Of a stretch of 64,000 bases of DNA, positions 1 to 9,255 are shown piece by piece. Under the pieces are notes generated by a model. It made no database searches. It saw nothing but the letters and a program-made list of their open reading frames with translations, and had not been told where the DNA came from. This DNA comes from Phreatobacter sp. (GTDB lineage: Bacteria > Pseudomonadota > Alphaproteobacteria > Rhizobiales > Phreatobacteraceae). The translations under genes and the position numbers were made by a program. How positions within the stretch are numbered: position 1 is the stretch's first letter; the number at the start of each line of letters is the position of its first letter. The stretch lies in contig JAIEPJ010000036.1 in NCBI GenBank assembly GCA_019749835.1, positions 27,923 through 91,922 of the forward strand, in the 5' to 3' direction.

Positions 1-222
1 CAGATTGTCCCAGAACTGACGATAGTCATGGCTGTCGCGCTCGTCGGCGGCAACGAACATCGAGTGGTGCTGTCCGCGGATCTCGTCGAGCCTATAGCCG
101 ACCGTCTTCAGGAAATTCTCATTGGCCGTGACGATCTTGCCGTTGGGTTCGAATTCGATCACCGCCTGCGAGCGGTCGATGGCCGCAAGCTTGGCGGCAG
201 CGTCGTTACGGAACAGCATCAT
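1..222 (-). CDS. PAS-domain methyl-accepting chemotaxis protein, N-terminal fragment
   Basis: The 74 codons from ATG at 222 down to the window edge encode the start of a PAS domain (IDRSQAVIEF, TANENFLKTVGY, HHSMFV). This is the typical beginning of soluble or Aer-like chemoreceptors that carry PAS domains before the MCP signalling domain. The rest lies outside the window, so the signalling domain itself is not seen; the assignment rests on the characteristic PAS opening. Such receptors hand redox, oxygen or small-molecule signals to CheA/CheW. The gene is divergent from the MerR/B12 regulator, and the 276 bases between them carry tandem TGTACA repeats. A second ATG follows directly at 219, so the exact start is uncertain by one codon. 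Confidence 0.8.
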   Translation of the reverse strand, partial: MMLFRNDAAAKLAAIDRSQAVIEFEPNGKIVTANENFLKTVGYRLDEIRGQHHSMFVAADERDSHDYRQFWDNL

Positions 223-404
223 GACGTTTCCCGGTGGGTACTGGATTACTCAGACGCTATCCATCGACGGGGGCAATTAAACAAAATCTGAATCGATATG
301 TCCGAATCGGGGTCTGCAATCTGACGTAACGGCAACCATCGGGTCGCGGACTGGGTATCGCGTTACCCTGTGGCGAAATGTGTAATGACTTTGCAGTATG
401 AAGC

Positions 405-421
405 TGTACAGAGGCTGTACA
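405..421. promoter_or_regulatory. Tandem TGTACA repeats, candidate operator of the adjacent MerR/B12 regulator
   Basis: Two perfect TGTACA hexamers begin at 405 and 416, a period of 11 bases (gctgtacagag followed by gctgtacaatg). Direct repeats containing TGTACA at about one helical turn are the arrangement I recall for CarH/LitR-type cobalamin photoreceptor operators. A TACAAT hexamer at 418-423 could be a -10 element overlapped by the second repeat. Binding is inferred from position and motif only. Confidence 0.5.
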
Positions 422-498
422 ATGTGCGCAAAGATCGTGGCAGTCATGCAGAATAATGTGGCGCTTTTTTGCGGTTCCAAAGGCTGTCGGGGCACTCC

Positions 499-1386
499 AT
501 GAACAGGGCCATAGACATTTCGCGGCTGTCCCAACTCACCGGTGTCAATGTCTCGACCCTGCGCAGCTGGGAAACGCGGCACGCGCTGATCACGCCGTCC
601 CGTTCGGTCGGCGGTCATCGGCTCTATTCGGCCGAGGATGTCGAGCGGCTGATGGTGATCAAGGAACTCGTCGCTGCCGGGCATCGACTCTCAGAACTGC
701 GCGGCCTGACCACCGACCAGTTGAAGCAATTGCAGCCCTCGGTCTCCAACATTGCCTCCCTCGACCGGGACATGGTCCTCCGACTCGAACGGGCAATCGA
801 CGAGTGCGACGTGGATGCCTTCGGCATGCTCCTGCGCTTCGTTTTCGCGGCATCCCCTCCAGCCCTGGCCGTCGATGTCTATGGCCATGCGATCCGCTAT
901 ATCGGCCAGCGCTGGCAGGAAGGCCGACTGGGGGTCGGCGGCGAGCACCGCCTGTCGGCCAAGGCGCGCGACATCCTCACCGCCGCCACCAGCGCCCTGG
1001 CGCCGGCGGCCCATCGCCGTCCGATCGCCTTCGCAACGCTCGGCGACGAGCGCCACGAGCTCGGCCTCCTGGCCGGCGCCTATCTCGCGGCATCGCTCGG
1101 CCATCGCATGATCTATTTCGGTGCGGGCATGCCGGCGCGAGCCCTTGCCGCTGACGTGGCCGAGGCCGAGGCTGCACTCCTCGTCATCAGTGCGGTGCAC
1201 AGCGTCCCCGGCGGTTCCCTGCAGGAAGACCTGGTCTGGCTCGACCGCGGACTCTCCGAGGACATTCCCATCTGGATCGGCGCCCATGAGGCAACCATCG
1301 AGCATCTGGTCGTGCCGTCACGGATGGTCGTCGTGCGTGATTATGCGGAGTTTCGGCGGCGCCTGAGCATGACCTTCGAGTCCTGA
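499..1386 (+). CDS. MerR-family regulator with cobalamin-binding domain (CarH/LitR-like)
   Basis: The 295-residue protein has three parts: a MerR winged helix (about 1-75, ISRLSQLTGVNVSTLRSWE), a helical B12-cap region (about 85-165), and a Rossmann-type B12-binding domain (about 175-295). W139-x9-E149-H150 (W, QEGRLGVGG, EH) matches the Wx9EH signature of adenosylcobalamin photoreceptors. E184-x-H186-x-x-G (ERHELG) is the ExHxxG motif supplying the lower-axial histidine. In CarH relatives the dark, AdoCbl-bound tetramer represses DNA and light releases it; that this protein senses light is inference. I chose the ATG at 499 because it starts the canonical MerR fold; the ORF track starts at a TTG at 469. 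It is divergent from a chemoreceptor gene. Confidence 0.85.
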   Translation: MNRAIDISRLSQLTGVNVSTLRSWETRHALITPSRSVGGHRLYSAEDVERLMVIKELVAAGHRLSELRGLTTDQLKQLQPSVSNIASLDRDMVLRLERAIDECDVDAFGMLLRFVFAASPPALAVDVYGHAIRYIGQRWQEGRLGVGGEHRLSAKARDILTAATSALAPAAHRRPIAFATLGDERHELGLLAGAYLAASLGHRMIYFGAGMPARALAADVAEAEAALLVISAVHSVPGGSLQEDLVWLDRGLSEDIPIWIGAHEATIEHLVVPSRMVVVRDYAEFRRRLSMTFES

Positions 1387-1452
1387 GGCGGGCAGGCCGG
1401 CGTTCAGATCGACGTCGGCGGCTAGTGCGCCTTCGGGGTTCCCCTGGCGGGC

Positions 1453-2274
1453 CTAGTCGAGGAGGTCGTCGCCATCGACGCGGCGCAGGTCGAAGGAAAA
1501 GACCCGCGTCGCCGCGTCTCCGCGCAAGAAGCCGATGCCGAAAGCCTTCCACCGGACGTTGCGCACCTGGCCCGCCGAGAATGTCATGACGGAATGGCCG
1601 GCGAGCGCCTCGCTGGAGAGCAGCGCACCGCGGATGATCGCCTCAAGCTTGTCTGACAGGCTTTCGACCAGCGCGAGGACGTTCTGACGGATCACCATCC
1701 GCTTGTCCCGCACATTGATGCACTTCAGGAAGGCGGCGTTGCAGTTGAGGATCGTGCCGTCGCGGGCGAGGACGACCATGCAACTGGTGGATTCGGCGAT
1801 GAGCGTATCGAGACTGGTTCGCAATGCGCCGACCATCGCCGCCTGGCGTCTTTCCTTCTCGCATTTGCGATAGAGACCCACCACCACCGGGTGTCCGGCC
1901 AGCCATTTCAGCACGCAGACCGACTCGATCTCGCTGCCGGCATGGTCGAGGTCGTCGAAACGGAAATGATCGGGCCCGGCACTGCCGGCATCAATCGCCT
2001 GTTTCAGATGGGCGCGGAACTTGGCGGCATCCTCGTCATGGGCCTGCTTCAGCAGATCCGTGAGGGTCGCCTTGATGACCACCGTCCGCTCGTTCGCATC
2101 GACGGTCTCCCAACGAACCCGCTCGGTCTTCAGGTCGATGGACCAGCTGTGAATGCCCAGACGGTTGAGCAGCTCGCTATGGCGCGGCGCTTCGGCCGGT
2201 TCGTCGGGCAATGGCGGCGGTGAGGCGTTTCCGGGACGTCCTAGGATGGCGGTCGGCGACAGAAGCAGGGACAT
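1453..2274 (-). CDS. PAS domain-containing protein
   Basis: The 273-residue soluble protein has a PAS-like fold at about 155-265 (CMVVLARDGTILNCNAAFL is the typical beta-strand and Asn core), preceded by a region resembling a PAS_3-type fold (SWSIDLKTERVRWE). There is no histidine-kinase, GGDEF or HTH output domain, so it may be a stand-alone sensor or partner protein. The start at 2274 is supported by a strong ribosome site (GGGAGGG about 8 bases upstream); the longer ORF-track start would add 43 unlikely residues. It lies tail-to-tail with the MerR/B12 gene and points the same way as the chemoreceptor. The ligand is unknown. Confidence 0.7.
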   Translation of the reverse strand: MSLLLSPTAILGRPGNASPPPLPDEPAEAPRHSELLNRLGIHSWSIDLKTERVRWETVDANERTVVIKATLTDLLKQAHDEDAAKFRAHLKQAIDAGSAGPDHFRFDDLDHAGSEIESVCVLKWLAGHPVVVGLYRKCEKERRQAAMVGALRTSLDTLIAESTSCMVVLARDGTILNCNAAFLKCINVRDKRMVIRQNVLALVESLSDKLEAIIRGALLSSEALAGHSVMTFSAGQVRNVRWKAFGIGFLRGDAATRVFSFDLRRVDGDDLLD

Positions 2275-2395
2275 GGCAAGACCCTCCCTTCGAACCGATC
2301 TTCGCAAAAATCCATAAAACAAACGAGAAAATAGAAGGAAAATGAGGGTGTAACGCGATGTCGACCAGCGGGTTAACGGCAACGCCGGATCCGGG

Positions 2396-3277
2396 TCAGG
2401 CACCCAGAGGTTTGACGTCCACCGCTACCGCGATGTCATGGTCACCGGCGGCGATGACCACGCCGCCATTTGGTGCGACGTCGACGAAATCGCGACCGAT
2501 GGCCAGGACGATATGGTCCTCGCCGACGATCAGTCCGTTGGTCGGGTCGAGCCCCCACCATCCCAGTTCAGGTCCGCACCAGAGCGACACCCAGGCATGG
2601 GTCGCGTCCGCACCTTCGAGGCGCGGCTTGCCGGCGGGCGGAATGGTGCGCAGGAAGCCCGAGACATAGGCCGCAGGCAGGCCGAGCCCGCGCAGGCCCG
2701 AGATCATGATGTGGGTGAAGTCCTGGCAGACGCCGCGGCGCATGGCGAAGGCTTTGGCGGCCGGCGTCGAGGTGTCGGTGGCGCCCGGCGCATAGGTGAA
2801 GTCGTCGCGGATGCGTTTGGCCAGGTCGAAGGCGGCTTCGAGAACAGGACGGCCTGGTGGAAACGATGCACTGGCATAGGCGCGGATCATCGGGTCGCGC
2901 GGCACATAGGTCGAGGGGAACAGCGCGTGGACCGGCGACGACGGCGACATGTCGGCGCTGGCGAAAGCGGTCTCGCGCACCCGCTCCCATGGCGGGTCCA
3001 TTCCGGGCAGCGGCCGGCTCGTCCCCGCCACGGTGATGTCCGCCCGCATCTCGATCGTCAGGGCCCGGTGCGGGTGGTCGAAATCGAGGAAGATACGGCG
3101 GTTTCCAAAGAAGTCGGTGTCGTCGCGGCGCATGGCCGGGCTCGGCGTGATGGTGATGTCGCAATGCGAGACGGTCTGGCCCGGTCGGTCGACCGGCACG
3201 ATGCGCAGCACGTGCTGGGCGAACACCACCGGGCGGGCATAGCTGTAATCGGTGACCTGGCGGACCTGGTAGCGCAT
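2396..3277 (-). CDS. Transglutaminase-family protein
   Basis: This 293-residue protein has an N-terminal bacterial transglutaminase beta domain (RYQVRQVTDYSYARPV) and a transglutaminase-like cysteine protease core. The catalytic triad is visible as C184 (RRGVCQDFTHIM), H227 (DATHAWV) and D244 (WGLDPTNG). Bacterial members of this family (COG1305) usually act as peptidases or acyl transferases rather than protein cross-linkers. It is the last gene of a three-gene operon: its ATG overlaps the TGA of the ATP-grasp/alpha-E gene by one base. No signal peptide is seen, so it is probably cytoplasmic. The substrate is unknown; linkage to an ATP-grasp ligase suggests a peptide product. Confidence 0.9.
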   Translation of the reverse strand: MRYQVRQVTDYSYARPVVFAQHVLRIVPVDRPGQTVSHCDITITPSPAMRRDDTDFFGNRRIFLDFDHPHRALTIEMRADITVAGTSRPLPGMDPPWERVRETAFASADMSPSSPVHALFPSTYVPRDPMIRAYASASFPPGRPVLEAAFDLAKRIRDDFTYAPGATDTSTPAAKAFAMRRGVCQDFTHIMISGLRGLGLPAAYVSGFLRTIPPAGKPRLEGADATHAWVSLWCGPELGWWGLDPTNGLIVGEDHIVLAIGRDFVDVAPNGGVVIAAGDHDIAVAVDVKPLGA

Positions 3278-5778
3278 CAGAACAGATCACTGGCTGCGGC
3301 ACCGACGGGATTCGCCCCGTCGCGATGCGTGAAATAGCGCTCGGAGACCTCGTCGGAGATCGCCATCAGCCGCTGCTCGATGGCGAGGATCTGGCGGCCG
3401 TCGAGCGTATGGGCATCGGCCGTCTGCAGGTCGACCCGCGTCCGGGCGATCAGCTTCTCCGGCACGTTCAGCCGACCGTCGGCGGCATGGTCGGGCAGGT
3501 GCGCCAGATGGTCGGCGATCCGCTCGACCTGGAAGGCGACGGAGCGGGGATTGTTGGGATCGAGCACGACGAGGTCCAGCACCGGCGCCCGCGCGGCGAT
3601 CATCACGTAGCGGCGCCGGTAGGTGATCTGGCTGTCTGCCAGCGCCAGCAGCAGGTCGAGCCCTGCCGTCCCCGAACGCGCATCGCCGAAATTGCGTCCA
3701 AACCGGCAGATGGCCAGCGCCCGCTCGATCCGCTTGCCGATCTTCAGGAAGCGCCAGCCGATCAGCTGGTTCATGTTCTCCTGGGTGAGGCCTGAAAAGA
3801 CCGCGGCGAGCCTGAGTCCGGTCTCGACCCGGTCGAGGGCGCCGGCTTCCATACGCTTGTCGCCTTCCGCCAGATGGACCATGTCGTTGATGGTCTTCCA
3901 GGCGTCGGGCGAGAACCGGTCGCGGATGACGGAGGCGGCATTGTGCGCCGCCCGCGCCAGCGACAGCAGCCCGCCCGGCGCGCGTCCATGCAGCACGGCC
4001 GCCGCGACGGCCTGCGGCTCGGTGAGCACGGTGTCCTTCGGCAGGGCCTCCCAGGTCACCAGCAGATCGACCAGGCGCTTGAGCATGTCCGGCCCTGTCG
4101 TCTCGCCGCTGCCGACCTGGTCGCCGAGCGCGCGCAGGAGGCGCAGCGTCCCCTCGGCCCGCTCCATGTAGCGGGCGAGCCAGAACAGGTTGTCCGCGGC
4201 GCGGCTGGGGAGGGACGAGGTCGAGCGCCTGAGCTCGATCTTGTCGGGCGTCGGCAGCAGCGTCGTTTCCGCCACCGGCCCCTCCGCCAGGACGCAGACA
4301 TCGGCGGAGCGGCCGTCGCGCTGCATCGTCACAGCCCGGGCATCGACGCGGTCGCCGATGCGGCAGAAGCCGCCGGGCATCACCTCCCAGCCGTCACCGA
4401 CCCGCGCCAGGAACAGGCGCAGGATGAACGGCCGCGGCTCCAGATAGCCGTCGTTCCAGACCGGCATGGTCGAGAGCTTGACGACCTCCTGGGCGACGAA
4501 GTCGGACCCGCGCAGGCGGATTTCCTCGGCCAGCCGCAGGCGGTGCTCCGGCGACAAGCTTGAGGCCAGGACCGCACCGTCGTCGAGGAGCCCGGGAATG
4601 GTCTGGGTGAAGGCCGGTGCGATCACGAAGGACTCAAGATCGGCGATGACGGCGCCGCGCTCCAGCGGCTGGCCGCACCACCAAGTCGCCACATGCGGGA
4701 TGGCGAGATCGCGGCCGAGGCGCGCGCGGGCGACCGAGGGCAGGAAGGCGAGCAGGGATCGCGCCTCCAGCACCCCCGATCCCAGCGCATTGGCCAGGGT
4801 CACCTTGCCAGAGCGGATGGCGTGCACGAGGCCGGCGACGCCGAGCTGCGAGCGCGGATTGAGCTCCAGCGGATCGGCGAAATCGGCGTCGAGCCGGCGC
4901 CAGACCATTTCCAGCTTCTTCAGGCCCGAGACCGTGCGGACATAAAGCGTGTCGTCGCGCACGGTCAGATCGGCGCCTTCGGCCAGGAGGAAGCCGAGAT
5001 AGCGGGCCAGGAAGGCATGTTCGAAATAGGTCTCGTTGAGCGGCCCTGGCGTCAGCACCGCGACGCGCGAATTCGTTGCGGCCGCATGCGAGGAGAATTC
5101 CGAACGCAGCGACTGGAAGAAGCCGGCGAGCCGCTCGACCGGCAGGTTGCGGTAGATTTCCGGGAGCGAGCGCGCCATGGCGAGCCGGTTCTGCAACGCA
5201 TAGCCGGCACCCGATGGGGCCTGCGCCCGATCGCCTAGAACCCACCAGCGGCCGTCCGGCCCGCGGCCGACATCGACGGCATAGTAGAGCAGGTGGGAGC
5301 CACCACGCGGCGGGGTGCCGACCAGAGGTCGCAGGAAGTCCGGGGATCCGGCGATGGTCGCGCCGGGGACCAGTCCGTCGCGCACCAGATCGGCGGGACC
5401 GAACAGGTCCTTCAGGACAATTTCGAGCAGCTCCGCCCTCTCGCGCAGGCCTTCCGAGAGGGCTTTCCACTCGTCGGGGGCGATGACCAGCGGCAGATGG
5501 GCGAGCGGCCAGGCCCGCTCGCCGCTCTTCGGATCGTCATAGACGCGGTAATAGACGCCGGAATCGCGCATGTAGCGGTCTGCGCCCGAGAAACGCTTCT
5601 CGAGTTCCCGCGGCCCGAGATCGGCGAGGGTGGCCAGCACCGGCTTCCAGTGCTCGCGCGGTTCGCCCTTCTCATCGAGGATCTCGTCATAGACGCCGGG
5701 CACCGGCTGATAGCGCGCCAGCATCGCCAGGATGCGCTCGGCGCGGTGATCGGTCGTGCGTTGGCTCCGGAAGGTCAT
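3277..5778 (-). CDS. Circularly permuted ATP-grasp and alpha-E domain fusion protein
   Basis: The 833-residue protein joins two domains that are often separate genes. Residues about 60-490 form a circularly permuted ATP-grasp domain (COG2308 type), with conserved stretches GDRAQAPSGAGYALQNR, TPGPLNETYFEHAFLARYLG and LGSGVLEARS. Residues about 505-815 are an alpha-helical alpha-E domain (DUF403, COG2307), opening SRAADNLFWLARYMERAE. ATP-grasp enzymes join a carboxylate to an amine using ATP; this subfamily was predicted by comparative genomics to be peptide ligases, but its substrate is not known to me. It sits 6 bases downstream of the DUF2126 gene and overlaps the transglutaminase start by 1 base, so the three are surely co-transcribed. 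Confidence 0.9.
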   Translation of the reverse strand: MTFRSQRTTDHRAERILAMLARYQPVPGVYDEILDEKGEPREHWKPVLATLADLGPRELEKRFSGADRYMRDSGVYYRVYDDPKSGERAWPLAHLPLVIAPDEWKALSEGLRERAELLEIVLKDLFGPADLVRDGLVPGATIAGSPDFLRPLVGTPPRGGSHLLYYAVDVGRGPDGRWWVLGDRAQAPSGAGYALQNRLAMARSLPEIYRNLPVERLAGFFQSLRSEFSSHAAATNSRVAVLTPGPLNETYFEHAFLARYLGFLLAEGADLTVRDDTLYVRTVSGLKKLEMVWRRLDADFADPLELNPRSQLGVAGLVHAIRSGKVTLANALGSGVLEARSLLAFLPSVARARLGRDLAIPHVATWWCGQPLERGAVIADLESFVIAPAFTQTIPGLLDDGAVLASSLSPEHRLRLAEEIRLRGSDFVAQEVVKLSTMPVWNDGYLEPRPFILRLFLARVGDGWEVMPGGFCRIGDRVDARAVTMQRDGRSADVCVLAEGPVAETTLLPTPDKIELRRSTSSLPSRAADNLFWLARYMERAEGTLRLLRALGDQVGSGETTGPDMLKRLVDLLVTWEALPKDTVLTEPQAVAAAVLHGRAPGGLLSLARAAHNAASVIRDRFSPDAWKTINDMVHLAEGDKRMEAGALDRVETGLRLAAVFSGLTQENMNQLIGWRFLKIGKRIERALAICRFGRNFGDARSGTAGLDLLLALADSQITYRRRYVMIAARAPVLDLVVLDPNNPRSVAFQVERIADHLAHLPDHAADGRLNVPEKLIARTRVDLQTADAHTLDGRQILAIEQRLMAISDEVSERYFTHRDGANPVGAAASDLF

Positions 5779-5784
5779 GGTGTC

Positions 5785-8700
5785 TCAATGCACCGGCGGA
5801 CGGCGCAGGTCGAGGGTCGCGGGAAACTCTCCCGACCGCTCACCGCGCGGCGGATCGACCAGGCCCGGCGTATGGCCGTGATCCTGGAACCGGGCGCGAC
5901 GGCGGGCCTCGGCCTCATAGGCATTGACCGGGAAGGTGTCGTAATTGCGCCCGCCGGGATGGGCGACGTGGTAGACGCAGCCTCCCATCGACCGGCGGCT
6001 CCAGACATCGACAATGTCGAAGGTCAGCGGCGCGTGGACCGGGATGGTCGGATGCAGTCCGGACGGCGGCTGCCAGGCCTTGTAGCGCACGCCGCCGACG
6101 AATTCGCCGCTGCGTCCCGTGGCTGTCAGCGGCACCGGTCGGCCGTTGCAGGTGACCGTGTGGCGTTCGGGCTGCAGGCCGACCAGCCGCACCTGCAGGC
6201 GCTCCACGGAGGAATCGACAAAGCGCACGGTGCCGCCGATCGCTCCTTCCTCGCCGAGCACGTGCCACGGCTCCAGCGCCTGCCGGATCTCCATGCGCAC
6301 GCCCGCATGGTCGACCTGGCCAGCCAGCGGAAAGCGGAATTCGAACTGCGCCTCGAACCAGGCGGGGTCGAAAGCATAGCCGGCGCGGCCGAGATCGCCG
6401 AGCACGCCGAGAAAATCCTCCCAGACGAAATGCGGCAGCATGAACCGGTCGTGCAGCGCCGTGCCCCAGCGCACCAGCGGGCCGTCCTTCGGCTCCTTCC
6501 AGAACCAGGCGACGAGGGCGCGGATGAGCAACTGCTGGGCAAGGCTCATCCGCGGGTCGGGAGGCATTTCGAAGCCGCGGAACTCGACCAGGCCGAGGCG
6601 GCCCGACGGGCTGTCGGGCGAGAACAGCTTGTCGATACACAGCTCGGTCCGGTGGGTGTTGCCGGTGGAATCGACCAGGAGGTTGCGGAACAGCCGGTCG
6701 ACCAGCCAGGGCGCGGGCGCATCGCCGGCGCCGGGCTTCGGCACCATGGCCATGGCGATCTCGAGCTCGTAGAGCCCGTCATGGCGCGCCTCGTCGACCC
6801 GCGGCGCCTGGCTCGTTGGTCCGATGAAAAGCCCGGAGAACAGGTAGGACAGCGAGGGGTGACGCTGCCAGTAGAGGACCAGGCTCTTGAGGAGATCAGG
6901 TCGCCGCAGGAAGGGGGAATCGGCCGGCCGCGCTCCGCCGACGACCACGTGGTTGCCGCCGCCGGTGCCGGTATGGCGGCCGTCGAGCATGAACTTTTCG
7001 GTTCCGAGGCGCGCCAGCCGCGCCTCCTCGTAGAGGCCTTGCGTGATCGCGACGCAGTCGCGCCATGAGGCCGCCGGGTGGACATTCACCTCGATCACGC
7101 CGGGATCGGGCGTCACCTTGATGACGTTGAGACGGGGATCCGTCGGCGGCGGATAGCCCTCGACATGCACGGTAAGGCCGAGCTCCTTGGCGGTGGCCTC
7201 GGTGGCGGTGAGGAGTTCGAGATAGTCTTCCAGCCGCTCGGTCGGCGGCATGAAGACGCAGAGCCGTCCGTCACGCGGCTCGACCGCCAGCGCGGTGCGG
7301 ACCGAATTGTCTTCGGTCAGAACCTGTTCGACCTGCTCTGTCCGGTCCGCCTCGCGCTCGCGCTCGCCGGAGACGCGCTGGGCGATCCGCCCCTCGATCT
7401 CGTGGGGATCCGGCAGGTCGGTCGGTACGGTCCAGGGGTCGGCAGCGACCACATAGGGATATGAGGCCGGCGGCACATAGGGCAGGGAGGCGAGGGGAAG
7501 GCGGTAGCCGACCGGGCTGTCGCCGGGCACGAGGAACAGCTTCTCGCGCTTCAGCTTCCACTTCTCCGTCATCCAGTTGGATTTGGCCGGAGCGGCGTTC
7601 CAGCGCTGGATGGGCAGGACATAGCCCGATGGATGGGTCAGGCCGCGCGCGAAGACGCGCGCGATGCGGGCGCGGGCCTCCGCATCCTCGAGCTTGGAAT
7701 CCAGCGCATCGACATTGACCGGAAGCTCGGCTTCCTTGATGACCCAGTGGGCCGGGTCTTCATAGGCGGGGAGCGCCGCCTCGCCGTCGAGGCCGAGTTT
7801 CTCGGCGATCCCTGCGGCGAGCGCCCCGGCGCCGTCGATCGTCGCCGGCGTTGCCGCCGCCTCGCGGGCGATCAGGCTTTCGTCGCGCCAGACCGGCTTG
7901 CCGTCGCGGCGCCAGTAGAGGGCAAAGGTCCAGCGCGGCAGACTTTCGCCGGGATACCACTTGCCCTGGCCGTAATGGAGGAAGCCGCCGGGGGCGAACG
8001 TGTCGCGCAGCCGCCGGATGAGGGCGTCGGCCCGTTCCCGCTTGGTCGGTCCGACGGCGGCGGTGTTCCACTCCTCACCCTCGTAATCGTCGATGGAGAT
8101 GAACGTGGGCTCGCCGCCCATGGTGAGACGGACGTCACCGGCCGCGAGGTCTGCATCGACGCGATCGCCGAGGGCGTCGAGGCGCTGCCAGGCCTCGTCG
8201 GAAAAGGGCGCGGTAACGCGCGGGCGCTCGTCGATGCGGTCGACGCGCATGTCGAAGGCGAAGGACACCTCCGCCGGTTCGACGGCTCCGGAGATCGGTG
8301 CAGCCGAGCGGTAGTGCGGGGTCGCTGCCAGGGGGATATGGCCCTCGCCGCAGAGCAGGCCCGATGTCGGATCGAGGCCGATCCAGCCGGCGCCCGGAAT
8401 ATAGATCTCGGTCCAGGCATGGAGGTCGGTGAAATCCTTGTCCGTGCCCGCCGGTCCATCCAGCGCCTTGAGGTCCGGCTTCAGCTGGATGAGGTAGCCC
8501 GAGACGAAGCGGGCGGCGAGGCCGAGGCGCCGTGCCAGCTGCACAAGCAGCCAGGCCGAATCGCGGCAGGACCCGGAGGCGTTCTCCAGGGTCTCGTCGG
8601 GCGTCTGCACGCCAGGTTCCATCCTCACGATGTAGCGGATGTCCTGCTGCAGCTTCTGGTTGAGGGCAACCAGGAAGTCGATCGTCTGTTTCGGCCCGCG

Positions 8701-9105
8701 CGGAATGCCGGCGAGGTAGCGCTCGAACGGTGCCTCGGTGGGCTCGATGGCGAGATAGGGGGCCAGCTCCTCGGCGAGCGCCGGCGCATAGGCGAAGGGG
8801 AAGGTGTCGGCGTAGCTCTCGATGAAGAAGTCGAAGGGATTGACCACCGCCATGTCAGCGACCAGGTCGACCGTCACCGAGAACTCGGTCGTCTTCTCCG
8901 GAAAGACGAAGCGCGCCAGCCAGTTGCCGTGCGGGTCCTGCTGCCAGTTCACGAAATGCGGCTCGGGGAGCACCTTGAGGGAGTAGCTCGGGATGGTGGT
9001 GCGGCTGTGCGGTGCGGGGCGCAGGCGGATCACTTGCGGGCCCAGCATGACCGGGCGGTCGTAGAGGTAACGCGTGACGTGATGCAGCTTTGCGAGAATG
9101 GCCAT
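5785..9105 (-). CDS. Large transglutaminase plus DUF2126 protein
   Basis: This 1106-residue protein begins with a transglutaminase N-terminal and core module (about 1-290) whose triad is visible: C180 (SGSCRDSAW), H229 (DLHAWTEI) and D245 (IGLDPTSG). The rest (about 300-1100) is DUF2126 (COG4196), recognisable by [19 protein letters not shown] and [13 protein letters not shown]2126 has been proposed to be related to glutamine-synthetase-like COOH-NH2 ligases; I cannot verify catalysis from sequence. It is first in the operon with the ATP-grasp/alpha-E and second transglutaminase genes. The start at 9105 has no obvious Shine-Dalgarno. The 150-base gap to the divergent acyl-CoA dehydrogenase must hold both promoters. 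Confidence 0.9.
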   Translation of the reverse strand: MAILAKLHHVTRYLYDRPVMLGPQVIRLRPAPHSRTTIPSYSLKVLPEPHFVNWQQDPHGNWLARFVFPEKTTEFSVTVDLVADMAVVNPFDFFIESYADTFPFAYAPALAEELAPYLAIEPTEAPFERYLAGIPRGPKQTIDFLVALNQKLQQDIRYIVRMEPGVQTPDETLENASGSCRDSAWLLVQLARRLGLAARFVSGYLIQLKPDLKALDGPAGTDKDFTDLHAWTEIYIPGAGWIGLDPTSGLLCGEGHIPLAATPHYRSAAPISGAVEPAEVSFAFDMRVDRIDERPRVTAPFSDEAWQRLDALGDRVDADLAAGDVRLTMGGEPTFISIDDYEGEEWNTAAVGPTKRERADALIRRLRDTFAPGGFLHYGQGKWYPGESLPRWTFALYWRRDGKPVWRDESLIAREAAATPATIDGAGALAAGIAEKLGLDGEAALPAYEDPAHWVIKEAELPVNVDALDSKLEDAEARARIARVFARGLTHPSGYVLPIQRWNAAPAKSNWMTEKWKLKREKLFLVPGDSPVGYRLPLASLPYVPPASYPYVVAADPWTVPTDLPDPHEIEGRIAQRVSGEREREADRTEQVEQVLTEDNSVRTALAVEPRDGRLCVFMPPTERLEDYLELLTATEATAKELGLTVHVEGYPPPTDPRLNVIKVTPDPGVIEVNVHPAASWRDCVAITQGLYEEARLARLGTEKFMLDGRHTGTGGGNHVVVGGARPADSPFLRRPDLLKSLVLYWQRHPSLSYLFSGLFIGPTSQAPRVDEARHDGLYELEIAMAMVPKPGAGDAPAPWLVDRLFRNLLVDSTGNTHRTELCIDKLFSPDSPSGRLGLVEFRGFEMPPDPRMSLAQQLLIRALVAWFWKEPKDGPLVRWGTALHDRFMLPHFVWEDFLGVLGDLGRAGYAFDPAWFEAQFEFRFPLAGQVDHAGVRMEIRQALEPWHVLGEEGAIGGTVRFVDSSVERLQVRLVGLQPERHTVTCNGRPVPLTATGRSGEFVGGVRYKAWQPPSGLHPTIPVHAPLTFDIVDVWSRRSMGGCVYHVAHPGGRNYDTFPVNAYEAEARRRARFQDHGHTPGLVDPPRGERSGEFPATLDLRRPPVH

Positions 9106-9255
9106 GGCAATGATGGGTAAAGGGTGACGACCGGCCGGTCAAAGGCAGAGATGGGGACGCCCGGTTCACGCAAGCAAGGATTGCGCCGCCGTCCTCCCTC
9201 CGGGGGTCTTTCCAGCCCCGGCGAAGCGACCCATAAACCCAGCCGCTGGAGAACC

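Noticed and set aside
7633-9120. 495-codon plus-strand frame opposite the DUF2126 gene, and the 591-codon frame at 5293-7068
   Set aside because: Both lie opposite well-conserved proteins, have no ribosome site or family motifs, and are Arg/Gly/Asp-rich in the way of shadow frames.
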